DNA of 64,000 nt from Mycobacterium kyogaense (GTDB lineage: Bacteria > Actinomycetota > Actinomycetes > Mycobacteriales > Mycobacteriaceae), in NCBI RefSeq assembly GCF_003254575.1, contig NZ_QJUA01000025.1:1-64000 (forward strand), read 5' to 3'. The first letter of the stretch is position 1. The number at the start of each line of letters is the position of its first letter. This document shows positions 27,367 through 34,799 of this stretch, in pieces. The position numbers and the translations under genes are program-made. The notes under the pieces are model-generated. The model did no database searches and was not told the DNA's origin. It saw only the letters and a list, made by a program, of their open reading frames with translations.

Positions 27367-29015
27367 ATCCGCTCCGGCGCGCTGACGCCGAGGATGGTCA
27401 GACCGTTGGCGATCACCTGACGGGTGGCCGCGCACAGGGCCAGCCGCGCGGCGTTCAGGTCGCCGGGCTCTTCGTCGCCCTGAGGCAGCACCCGGCAGGA
27501 GTCGTAGAAGCGGTGGTAGTCGCCGGCCAGGTCCTCGAGGTAGCGCGACACCCGGTGCGGTTCGCGCAGTGCCGCCGCGGTGGCGAGCACCCGCGGGAAC
27601 TCGCCGATGTTGCGGATCAGCGTGCCCTCTTTGTCGTGGGTCAGCAGATCGAGGTGCGCGGTGTCGGGCGCGATGCCGAGCTCTGCGGCGTTGCGGGCCA
27701 GCGCGGACAGCCGCGCGTGCGCGTATTGCACGTAATAGACAGGGTTTTCGGCCGATGCCGAAGACCACAGCTCGAGGTCGATGTCGATCGGGGTGTCGAC
27801 AGAGCTGCGGATCAACGCGTAGCGCGCGGCGTCCACACCGATCGCCTCGACCAGATCGTCGAGGGTGATCACGGTGCCGGCGCGCTTGCTCATCCGCAGG
27901 GGCTGACCGTCGCGGACCAGGTTGACCATCTGGCCGATGAGCACCTCGACGGTGTCAGGATCGTCGCCCAGAGCGGCCGCGGCGGCTTTGAGCCGCGCGA
28001 TGTAGCCGTGGTGGTCTGCGCCGAGCATGTAGATGCACAGGTCGAAGCCGCGCTGACGCTTGTCGAGGAAGTAGGCGAGGTCACCGGCGATATAGGCGGG
28101 GTTGCCGTCGCTCTTGATGACGACGCGGTCCTTGTCGTCGCCGTAGTCGGTGGTGCGCAGCCAGGTGGCGCCATCCTTCTCGTAGATGGCGCCGGTTTCG
28201 CGCAGCTTGGCGATGGCTTGGTCGACGCGGCCGGAGGTGTGCATCGAGTCTTCGTGGGTGTAGATGTCGAAGTCGGTGCCGAAGTCGTGCAGCGAGGCCT
28301 TGATGTGGTCGAACATCAGGTTGACGCCGATGGCGCGGAACGTCTCGCGCATCTGCTCGTCGGGCAGGCTCAGCGCATCGGGTTCCTTGCTGAGGACCTG
28401 CGCGGCGATGTCGCCGATGTAGGAGCCGGCGTAGCCATCCTCGGGGGTCGGCTCGCCCTTGGCGGCGGCGATCAGCGAGTTGGTGAACCGGTCGATCTGG
28501 GCGCCGTGGTCGTTGAAGTAGTACTCGCGTACCACCTCGGCGCCCTGAGTGGTCAGTAGGCGACCCAGGGCATCGCCGACGGCTGCCCAGCGGGTGCCGC
28601 CGATGTGGATCGGGCCGGTCGGGTTGGCCGAGACGAACTCGAGGTTGACCCTGCGGCCGCCCAGCTGGGTCGATGTACCGAAGCCGGCGCCGGCGGTGAT
28701 GACGTCTTTGACCAGCACGTTCTGGGCGGCAGCCTCGATGCGCAGGTTGACGAACCCGGGTCCGGCCACGTCGGCGGCGGCGATACCGGGCTGCTCGATG
28801 AGCGCGGTGGCCAACCAGCCGGCCAGCTCGCGGGGGTTGGCGCCGACCTTCTTGCCCAGCTGAAGGGCCAGGTTGGTGGCGTAGTCGCCGTGCTCGGGAT
28901 TGCGGGGGCGTTCCACGGTGACGGTGGCCGGCAGTGCAGAGGCGTCCAGGCCGTGCGTATCGAGCACCGCGGCAGCGGTGCTGCGGAGCAGTTCGGCCAG
29001 ATCGGCGGGGGTCAC
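27363..29015 (-). CDS. argS: arginyl-tRNA synthetase
   Basis: This 550-residue class I synthetase charges tRNA-Arg. The HIGH-type motif is in NPTGPIHIGGTRWAAVGD, and the KMSKS equivalent is LRMSKRAGTVI. The N-terminal additional domain (PRNPEHGDYATNLALQLGKK) and the C-terminal anticodon-binding DALR domain are present. It heads the argS-lysA-hom-thrC-thrB operon. A tRNA-Arg gene lies 101 bases upstream on the other strand. Confidence 0.97.
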   Translation of the reverse strand: MTPADLAELLRSTAAAVLDTHGLDASALPATVTVERPRNPEHGDYATNLALQLGKKVGANPRELAGWLATALIEQPGIAAADVAGPGFVNLRIEAAAQNVLVKDVITAGAGFGTSTQLGGRRVNLEFVSANPTGPIHIGGTRWAAVGDALGRLLTTQGAEVVREYYFNDHGAQIDRFTNSLIAAAKGEPTPEDGYAGSYIGDIAAQVLSKEPDALSLPDEQMRETFRAIGVNLMFDHIKASLHDFGTDFDIYTHEDSMHTSGRVDQAIAKLRETGAIYEKDGATWLRTTDYGDDKDRVVIKSDGNPAYIAGDLAYFLDKRQRGFDLCIYMLGADHHGYIARLKAAAAALGDDPDTVEVLIGQMVNLVRDGQPLRMSKRAGTVITLDDLVEAIGVDAARYALIRSSVDTPIDIDLELWSSASAENPVYYVQYAHARLSALARNAAELGIAPDTAHLDLLTHDKEGTLIRNIGEFPRVLATAAALREPHRVSRYLEDLAGDYHRFYDSCRVLPQGDEEPGDLNAARLALCAATRQVIANGLTILGVSAPERM

Positions 29016-29116
29016 GAGGGACCATCCTATGGTCTGGGGCCCTTCTGCCCCGAATCCGTTTCCTCGCGCGGATGCGCTACGCTAGGCCACGCCCGATCGG
29101 CGCAGTGTCATCATGC

Positions 29117-29189
29117 GCCCCCGTAGCTCAGGGGATAGAGCGTCTGCCTCCGGAGCAGAAGGCCGCAGGTTCGAATCCTGCCGGGGGCA
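29117..29189 (+). tRNA. tRNA-Arg (anticodon CCG)
   Basis: A full cloverleaf can be drawn. The acceptor arms are GCCCCCG and CGGGGGC with discriminator A. The D arm is around TAGCTCAGGGGATAGAG. The anticodon stem TCTGC/GCAGA has the loop CTCCGGA and hence anticodon CCG for codon CGG. The T arm is GCAGGTTCGAATCCTGC. CCA is not encoded. It sits at the border between backbone and the accessory stretch, a place where integration often occurs, but no second copy of its 3' end was noticed. Confidence 0.97.
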
Positions 29190-29224
29190 CTCATCACGTC
29201 AACCGCCGCTCGGCGCTTGTCACG

Positions 29225-29713
29225 TCATCGCCGAGCGAGCAGCTCCTCGTACGCCAACCGCCCACGGGTGAACGTCAACGCGTCACCGCCGCGGTCGGGA
29301 TGGTGACGGGCCGCGTAGCGCCGCCAGGCACGGTTCAGATCAGCCTCGGTGTGGACCTCACCAAGCCCCAGAACTGACAGCGGATCAGTCGGCGGCGCAG
29401 GCAGTTCCGGTACTTTCATCCGCGGCGGCGCGTCGTTTTCGTCGAAGTGCGATGACGCAAACCCATCGGACGCCTTCTTGCCCGGCGCTTTTTTGGCCGC
29501 GGCTTTCTTGCCCGGCACCTTCTTGCCCGCGGCCTTCTTACCCGGCACCTTCTTCGCCGCAGCCTTCTTGCCCGGCAACTTCTTTGCCGCCGCCTTCTTG
29601 CCCGGCGCCTTCTTTGCCGCCGCCTTCTTGCCCGGCGCCTTTTTCGCCGCCGCCTTCTTGCCCGGCGCCTTTTTCGCGGGCACATCCCCGCCACGCCCGA
29701 CCAGTTCACTCAT
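29225..29713 (-). CDS. J-domain protein with histone-H1-like Lys/Ala/Pro repeat tail
   Basis: This 162-residue protein is a rare fusion. Residues 11-80 are seven 10-residue repeats of the type APGKKAAAKK, as in histone H1 tails and the C-terminus of mycobacterial HupB, which bind DNA. Residues 109-162 are a J-domain with HPD at 138-140 (RRYAARHHPDRGGD), the motif that stimulates Hsp70 ATPase. No Gly/Phe region, zinc finger or membrane segment is present. The ATG at 29713 follows AAGGAG at good spacing. A reasonable inference is a DnaK co-chaperone tethered to the nucleoid or RNA. Confidence 0.85.
   Translation of the reverse strand: MSELVGRGGDVPAKKAPGKKAAAKKAPGKKAAAKKAPGKKAAAKKLPGKKAAAKKVPGKKAAGKKVPGKKAAAKKAPGKKASDGFASSHFDENDAPPRMKVPELPAPPTDPLSVLGLGEVHTEADLNRAWRRYAARHHPDRGGDALTFTRGRLAYEELLARR
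29474..29683 (-). repeat. seven 30-bp coding repeats (PGKKA type)
   Basis: The repeat tract encodes seven 10-residue units with only conservative changes at the first position (Ala, Leu or Val) and one Ala-to-Gly change. The DNA copies differ mainly at third codon positions. The regular register makes copy-number change by slippage likely. It is coding and not a CRISPR array, because repeats adjoin directly without spacers. Confidence 0.9.
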
Positions 29714-29832
29714 CGGCTGCTCCTTCACATGCTGGGCCGGGAAGCCGACGCTACCGCCGGGGGCTGAAATGAGTCTGAAGACCGCGCACATGCCGGCCCG
29801 CCGGGGCTGCCCACCTGGTCAACGCGGCCTGT

Positions 29833-29945
29833 TCATTGCGCGCGAATCGCGCCGGCGACCGCACGCGGCGCCTCGTGCTGGGGGAAGTGGCCGACGCCGT
29901 CGAGTTCGACGACCTCGGCACGCGGCAACAGGATTCTGACCGAAC
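29833..29945 (-). pseudogene. C-terminal remnant of an alpha/beta hydrolase
   Basis: On the minus strand the frame ending at the TGA of 29833-29835 reads VRILLPRAEVVELDGVGHF, then PQHEAPRAVAGAIRAQ and stop. This is the typical last strand, catalytic-His loop (GVGHFPQHE) and final helix of an alpha/beta hydrolase. Upstream of about 29945 the similarity fades and no start codon or the other catalytic motifs can be found. The rest of the gene appears deleted. It is not connected to any intact frame. Confidence 0.6.
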
Positions 29946-30037
29946 GGTCTTCTGGACTCGAGCCTTCCGGCCCGCGCGCTCGCGATGTTCATCCGAGGTG
30001 CCATCGCGGAATCCGCCGGCCCCTGACGTAGCCCCGC

Positions 30038-30107
30038 GTGTCCACCGATCGGTGGACACCGCACTCCCCCGCCGCACCGGCCGATCGGCGGATACGCCCG
30101 CGGATTT
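30038..30107. promoter_or_regulatory. paired palindromic operator-like sites
   Basis: A perfect 22-bp palindrome lies at 30038-30059 (arm GTGTCCACCGA followed by its complement). A second, imperfect site with the same core CCGATCGG is centred 36 bases further on (30084/30085, right arm CGGCGGATAC). Long palindromes of this type are usual binding sites of dimeric repressors such as TetR proteins. No regulator gene is adjacent now, so the sites may be orphaned. Confidence 0.5.
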
Positions 30108-30167
30108 CACCAGGGCATCGTCATCTGCAGTGCCACAGCACGTTACGACGATGACGGGGAGCTCACG

Positions 30168-30326
30168 ATGACATCAGCCAACAACGGCAGCGGGAGAACA
30201 TGGACCGCGATCACAGATTGCTACGCACGGGCCTTCGGAGTCATTCCGGCCCGCGCGGACCGCGTCGACGTGACCTACCCGAGCCCCAGCCGCGTCGCTG
30301 CGTCGCGCAGATCTGCGCGAAACTGA
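30168..30326 (+). CDS. short frame with good ribosome-binding site, possibly a truncated gene
   Basis: A 52-codon frame starts at an ATG six bases after GGGGAG and reads MTSANNGSGRTWTAITDCYA, followed by RAFGVIPARADRVDV. It then runs antisense into the 3' end of the restriction-endonuclease gene (which ends at 30275) and stops. I do not recognise a family. The good start site and the sudden end at the restriction gene suggest the 5' end of an older gene cut off when the restriction-modification pair arrived. Confidence 0.3.
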   Translation: MTSANNGSGRTWTAITDCYARAFGVIPARADRVDVTYPSPSRVAASRRSARN

Positions 30327-31114
30327 TCCAGGCTCGCCAACGTGTACATGCCGTCGATGTGATCGTTCGCCCAGAGACTGTGGATCTTCTTCAGGTCGGC
30401 TTTACGCCGATGCCAACCGATGCCGTCGATGACCGCGAACACATACTGACGCGGCAGCCTCACCTCGGCCATCTCCTCGATCTCGCGCACCGCATCGGTG
30501 AGCTTGCTGCCGGTCGAGTCGAAACCCTTGGCCGCGACGACAATCGACGCGTTGTCGGCGTCGGGGACGATCAGATCGGCCGGCGCCGTGCGCCCCTGAC
30601 GCCCGGTGAATCGCGAGCGCTGAGTGTGCGGCAGTCCGAGATCGGTTGCTATCGCCGAGATCTCGTCTTCGATCTTGCGCCCGGACGCCTGTCCCCCGGA
30701 CGCGGTCGCCCGCGGCCCGGCGCGGGCGATCAGCACATCAGCCAGACCATACGTGCGGTTGCGCTGCACCCGCAGCAGCCGTAGCAGATCGAACTGTTCG
30801 TCGAGCATCGCGATCAGCTCCGTCGGCCGTCTCCGCGCGAGCGTGACGAACCCGGCCGAGCCGAACTCGGTGGTCAACGCCGCTTTGAGCTTCTCCTGGC
30901 CGAGCCCGACCGCCAGGCCCAGCACGTGCACTGACTGCGCATTATGCCGCGCCCACCAGGCCAGCGACGAAGCGTCGACGTCGGGAAGCTGCTCCAGGCT
31001 GGCCACGGCCTCGGTGATCGCCTCGGCTTCCGGCGTCGACGCCGTCGGGTCGACGATCGCGGTCAGCCGACCGAGCGACGCCACGTAGTCGTCGAAGGGA
31101 ACGGCATCACTCAT
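30275..31114 (-). CDS. putative type II restriction endonuclease (PD-(D/E)XK type)
   Basis: This 279-residue protein has a helical N-terminal part. It ends in a nuclease-like core: a conserved acidic helix around Glu149-Glu151 (KIEDEISAIATDLG), Asp180 in PADLIVPDAD, and Lys196 in VVAAKGFDSTGSK. This resembles the PD-(D/E)XK arrangement, but the usual acidic residue two before the Lys is Ala194. Its ATG shares one base with the TGA of the upstream methyltransferase gene, so the two are translated together, as expected for a restriction-modification pair. Cleavage specificity is unknown. Whether it is active with the Ala change is open. Confidence 0.65.
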   Translation of the reverse strand: MSDAVPFDDYVASLGRLTAIVDPTASTPEAEAITEAVASLEQLPDVDASSLAWWARHNAQSVHVLGLAVGLGQEKLKAALTTEFGSAGFVTLARRRPTELIAMLDEQFDLLRLLRVQRNRTYGLADVLIARAGPRATASGGQASGRKIEDEISAIATDLGLPHTQRSRFTGRQGRTAPADLIVPDADNASIVVAAKGFDSTGSKLTDAVREIEEMAEVRLPRQYVFAVIDGIGWHRRKADLKKIHSLWANDHIDGMYTLASLDQFRADLRDAATRLGLG

Positions 31115-32217
31115 CAATCCCGCCCGATGAACAGATACTCACTCACGTCGCGCCGAGCCGCCGCCACATGCGTGCCGAAGCTGTATTTGTGGTCGATCGC
31201 GATCATCTCGACCGACGGTTTGACCTTGCCCAGCAGGTCGCGAATGCGCGCCGCCCCGGGAATCGCGTTCGATGAGTACGACAACACGATCGCGCCCGCG
31301 TCGGCGAAGTGCTCGAACGACCGGAGCAGCGCGTCCTCGATGGTCCGCTTGTACGCGAAGGGCGTGAACCGCTTCTCGAGCTTCTTGGTCTTGGTGTTCT
31401 CCATGATCGTCACGTCACGCCAATACACCGACAGGCCTTCGAGGAAGTGGTAGCGCTTGATGTAGTCGTTGTCATCGCTGGGCGGGGCGTACGGCGGGTC
31501 TAGGTACACGAGATCCGGTGTGTTGTCGGGGATCTCGAACACGTCGCCACGCCGAGCTCGACTGCGTTTGCCGTTGCTGAACACCGTCGCGTTGTAGTCG
31601 AGGGCGCGCTCGCGGAAGTGTTCTCGCAGCGACAGTTTCAGGTCGCGGCGCCCGTCGGCGTACTTGGTGCCGTCGGTGAACGTGAACACTCCGCGCGGCT
31701 GCTTGCGCGCTGCGGACAGGATCAACGCCGAGATCGCGAGGTCGCGCCGGTACCCCTTCAGCGTGTCGATGTGCGACCACGCCGAGTCGAGGAATCGGCG
31801 GTCTTCAGGCGTGAAGTACAGGCCGTCGAAGGTGCCCTGGATGAAGTCGCGGTCGTCGGCCGGCGGGCCGCAGATCTGATCGATCAGATCCTGGTCGAGC
31901 CGCACCGAGGAATTCTGCACCGTCGCCGCCGCGATCACGGCCGGGAAGTTCAGGAAATCGTTCGACGTGACCGCGAAGCCCTGGACCTTGAGCAGATACG
32001 ACACCACTCCGGACCCCGAGAACGCGTCGACGGCCGTCTCCCCGCCGATCTCGGCGAACACCCGCTCCAGGTGCGGGAGCAGACGGTATTTCGACCCCAT
32101 GTAGCGCAGCCGAGGAAACCGCTGTGCCGCGGCGACGACGTCCGAGGACGTCAGGTCGGATGCGCGCGCCACGGAGACAGATTCGCACACATCAGCCCGC
32201 TTCTTCGGCACGCTCAC
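31114..32217 (-). CDS. DNA adenine-N6 methyltransferase (D12/Dam class)
   Basis: This methyltransferase of up to 367 residues shows the alpha-class order: SAM-binding motif X (RLRYMGSKYRLLPHL, near residue 37), motif I (VDAFSGSGVVSYLL) and the catalytic DPPY in DLVYLDPPYAPPSDD. It should protect DNA from the restriction enzyme encoded directly downstream. The GTG at 32217 has only a weak ribosome-binding site, and D12 enzymes usually begin shortly before motif X. A GTG nearer RYMGSK may therefore be the true start. The target sequence cannot be read from the protein. Confidence 0.85.
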   Translation of the reverse strand: MSVPKKRADVCESVSVARASDLTSSDVVAAAQRFPRLRYMGSKYRLLPHLERVFAEIGGETAVDAFSGSGVVSYLLKVQGFAVTSNDFLNFPAVIAAATVQNSSVRLDQDLIDQICGPPADDRDFIQGTFDGLYFTPEDRRFLDSAWSHIDTLKGYRRDLAISALILSAARKQPRGVFTFTDGTKYADGRRDLKLSLREHFRERALDYNATVFSNGKRSRARRGDVFEIPDNTPDLVYLDPPYAPPSDDNDYIKRYHFLEGLSVYWRDVTIMENTKTKKLEKRFTPFAYKRTIEDALLRSFEHFADAGAIVLSYSSNAIPGAARIRDLLGKVKPSVEMIAIDHKYSFGTHVAAARRDVSEYLFIGRD

Positions 32218-32281
32218 CGGCGCATGTTCGCGGTTACAGGTTGATTCATCACAGTGCCGGTCACCCTAGCGGCGACCACCG

Positions 32282-34759
32282 TCAACCCGTGCTGCTGCTG
32301 GAGTCCGTCCCCGCCGAACTCGCGTCCGCCGTCGAGTCGGCCGACGCCGTCGCATCCGTCGTCGGATCTGCGGGGGCCACGGTCGACGTCGAACCCGCCG
32401 TGGTCGACGGCGCGCTCGAGGTCGACGGGGCGGCCGTCTCGGCCTCGGACGCCTCGACGGAGGCACTCGGTTCTGGCGCGTCACTCGTCGGCGTGGCGGT
32501 CTCCGACATCGTCGGCGCGGCACTGGTCGAGGTAGGGGCGGTCGTCGGCGCAGACGACGTCGCCGCCACCGTCGTCGGGGTCGCGAACGTGCCCGGTTGA
32601 TCCTCCTCGACGATCGCCTTGATCTCGTCTGTGTACGCCTCGAGCTGCGGTTGGATGTCGGCGAGCTTCACCTGCCCGGCCTCGATCTGCGCCTGGAACG
32701 CCGACACCCTCGACCACACCTCGTCGATCTTTGCCATCGCCGCCGGCGACAGCGGTTCGTCGATCGTGATGAACAACTGCTGCGCCAGCCCATAGGTGAG
32801 GCAGTTGATGCAGTCGTAGTTCAGCGCGCCCGCCAGGTTCTGCGGGGTGGCGACGTTGTTGTTGGAATCGTCGCCGTCGATGACGAACACCACCTGATAT
32901 GCGACCGCGACGGCGCCGCAATTCCGGCACGACGCATAGGCTTCCGCGTCGTTGATGTTCTCCGCGTACTTCTCGTCTGTCTGCCAGACCAGCGCGAACG
33001 CCGTGTCGTACACGACAGTGTTGTTCGTGGTGTTGACCGCGAGCGCCTGGTTGTCGTCGGGCCCGGGGGTCAGCGGCTTGTCGACCGGGAACACCCACCC
33101 CTTGTCGGCGACCGTCGTGACAGGAGCCGAACTGCCCGCCGCGCCACCGGATCGCAGAATCCGCGGGATCAGCACCACCATCAACCGCGGCTGACCTGCC
33201 GTCGGCAGGGGGCTGCGCGTGTCCCACATCGCGCGCATGACTCCGCGCTGCCCAGGAGCGAGTGTTCGGTTCGCGGCGACCGGCCGGGTGGGCGCCGACC
33301 GCTGCGGCGGCGGCGACCCGAGCCGCTCCAACCCCACCGCGTAGGCGATGTCACCGATCGTGCCGCGCTCGTAGGGCTGGATCGGCCGATACGTCTCGTC
33401 CCCAGGCCACCACGCATAGGCAACGCCGGTGGCCATCGCGGTGCCGGCCAGCAGCGCGAGCGCCCGCATCGCCGGCTTGCCCGCGGTGGCCTTCCACGTG
33501 CCGAGCGTGGTCTGCCTCAAGAACCGGACCAGCATGTAGAGCACGCCTGCGACCGGGATGAGGATCGCAATGATCGCGAGCACGCGCGCGGCCACCTGGA
33601 TGACGTCGCCGTCACCCCACGCGGCGAGCAGAACCTGTTTCTGGGTGCCGAGTGCCGACCACGCCGAGCCGAGCAGCCGGGGCAGCGCGAGCACCGCGCC
33701 GACCAACGCCGTCAGCAGCATGGGTACCACGACCATCACCCACACCGTGACGAGCATGCGCGCCCACGGTTTCAGCATGCTCGCGTGCGGGTCACCCCAT
33801 CGCCACGGCAGCAGCCCGAGCAGGGTCGGCTTGATCCGCGAGTACAGGTCGGGCACCCCGGTGAGGTCGGCGAGCACGTGGTAGCCGTCGAAGCGGACCA
33901 TCGGCGCGAGTTGCCGCAGCATCTGCAAGATCTGGGTTGCGACCACGAGCAGGAGCGCGTCGTAGCGCAGCCACAGCCACAGGCCGGTGATGGCCACGGC
34001 GACAATGGCATTGAAATAGAGTCCGCCGAGATCGGTGCGCACCCGCGCCCGCCGGCCCAACCGGTAGGTGTCGGTGACGTCGGTGTAGAACGCGGGCCAC
34101 ACCAGGTACACCCCGAAGCCCATGGCGCCGGGCGTTCCGCCGCCATACCGGGCAGCCGCGGCGTGCCCGAATTCGTGGAAGCCGGCCGACAGGATCGTGA
34201 CGGCGAAGACCAGGATCAGCAGGCCCGGCCGCTGAAAAGCGTCATACGCCGCATGCGCCAGCCCTTTTCGAAGAAAAACCCACCAGCACACGACTGCGAA
34301 AACCACCAGCATCGGCACGACCACCCACGGCCGGAACAGAACTCCGAACGGGTCGGTCAGCCGCCGTGTGCGCTCGGGATCGGTGATCGCATAGCGCAAC
34401 TTCAAGCCCAGCAGTGGGTTTCGCTTCTTCGTTGCGGGCTGGCTGCCGTCGGGCAGCACCAGCAGCCCTAGAGGTCGCAGCTGCTTGTCGACCAGATGGC
34501 CGATGTTGTCCGCTGACACATCCCGGCCGGTCTCGGCGGACACCGCGGCGGCCACGGCCTCCGGATTCCTAGATCCGTCGATGGCGCGCAGCGTCGCATA
34601 CAGCAGCGGAGTGAGTTGGATCGTCTGGCCGTCGGCCCGGCGGACCAGGGAGGGCGGGACCTTGTAGCCCGATCCCGCCATCTCCCCGATCAGCTCGACC
34701 CCGTCGGCGCGCTGCAGTACCTGTTGTGTGGGTACCGACCCCTCGCTCGTCACGGTCAC
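32282..34759 (-). CDS. membrane M50-type zinc metalloprotease with PqqD-like N-terminus
   Basis: This 825-residue membrane protein begins with a PqqD-like/winged domain (about 30-105) of the kind that binds peptide leaders. Several membrane helices (145-450) follow, with the zinc motif HEFGH at 195-199 and a second motif FDGYH at 290-294, as in intramembrane M50 and putative peptide zinc metalloproteases. The extracytoplasmic part has two CxxC pairs (611/614 and 650/653). The last 100 residues are Ser/Thr/Ala/Pro-rich. It starts 40 bases after a gene for a leader-bearing repeat protein and is very probably its processing or export partner. The exact role is unknown. Confidence 0.75.
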   Translation of the reverse strand: MTVTSEGSVPTQQVLQRADGVELIGEMAGSGYKVPPSLVRRADGQTIQLTPLLYATLRAIDGSRNPEAVAAAVSAETGRDVSADNIGHLVDKQLRPLGLLVLPDGSQPATKKRNPLLGLKLRYAITDPERTRRLTDPFGVLFRPWVVVPMLVVFAVVCWWVFLRKGLAHAAYDAFQRPGLLILVFAVTILSAGFHEFGHAAAARYGGGTPGAMGFGVYLVWPAFYTDVTDTYRLGRRARVRTDLGGLYFNAIVAVAITGLWLWLRYDALLLVVATQILQMLRQLAPMVRFDGYHVLADLTGVPDLYSRIKPTLLGLLPWRWGDPHASMLKPWARMLVTVWVMVVVPMLLTALVGAVLALPRLLGSAWSALGTQKQVLLAAWGDGDVIQVAARVLAIIAILIPVAGVLYMLVRFLRQTTLGTWKATAGKPAMRALALLAGTAMATGVAYAWWPGDETYRPIQPYERGTIGDIAYAVGLERLGSPPPQRSAPTRPVAANRTLAPGQRGVMRAMWDTRSPLPTAGQPRLMVVLIPRILRSGGAAGSSAPVTTVADKGWVFPVDKPLTPGPDDNQALAVNTTNNTVVYDTAFALVWQTDEKYAENINDAEAYASCRNCGAVAVAYQVVFVIDGDDSNNNVATPQNLAGALNYDCINCLTYGLAQQLFITIDEPLSPAAMAKIDEVWSRVSAFQAQIEAGQVKLADIQPQLEAYTDEIKAIVEEDQPGTFATPTTVAATSSAPTTAPTSTSAAPTMSETATPTSDAPEPSASVEASEAETAAPSTSSAPSTTAGSTSTVAPADPTTDATASADSTADASSAGTDSSSSTG

Positions 34760-34799
34760 CGTTCGAACCTTTCGCCGTGAGGAGTGTGTACGCGCCTAC

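Larger units (their letters stand above)
29714..30167. other. gene-poor stretch with debris and palindromes
   Basis: About 450 bases without an intact gene. Several short frames exist on both strands, but none has a family match or good start site that I can see. The stretch holds the end of an alpha/beta hydrolase (29833-29945) and two palindromic sites (30038-30107). It looks like the remains of a hydrolase gene and its regulatory region. Confidence 0.5.

Noticed and set aside
25944..27400. Lysine riboswitch upstream of lysA
   Set aside because: lysA overlaps argS directly and there is no leader in which such an RNA could fold.
29474..29683. Regular repeats as a CRISPR array
   Set aside because: The repeats are 30 bp long, directly adjoining, in frame and coding; there are no spacers.
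32218..32281. Separate promoter for the methyltransferase gene
   Set aside because: No convincing -35/-10 pair was found in this 64-base gap; transcription could come from the M50 gene, so no feature is claimed.
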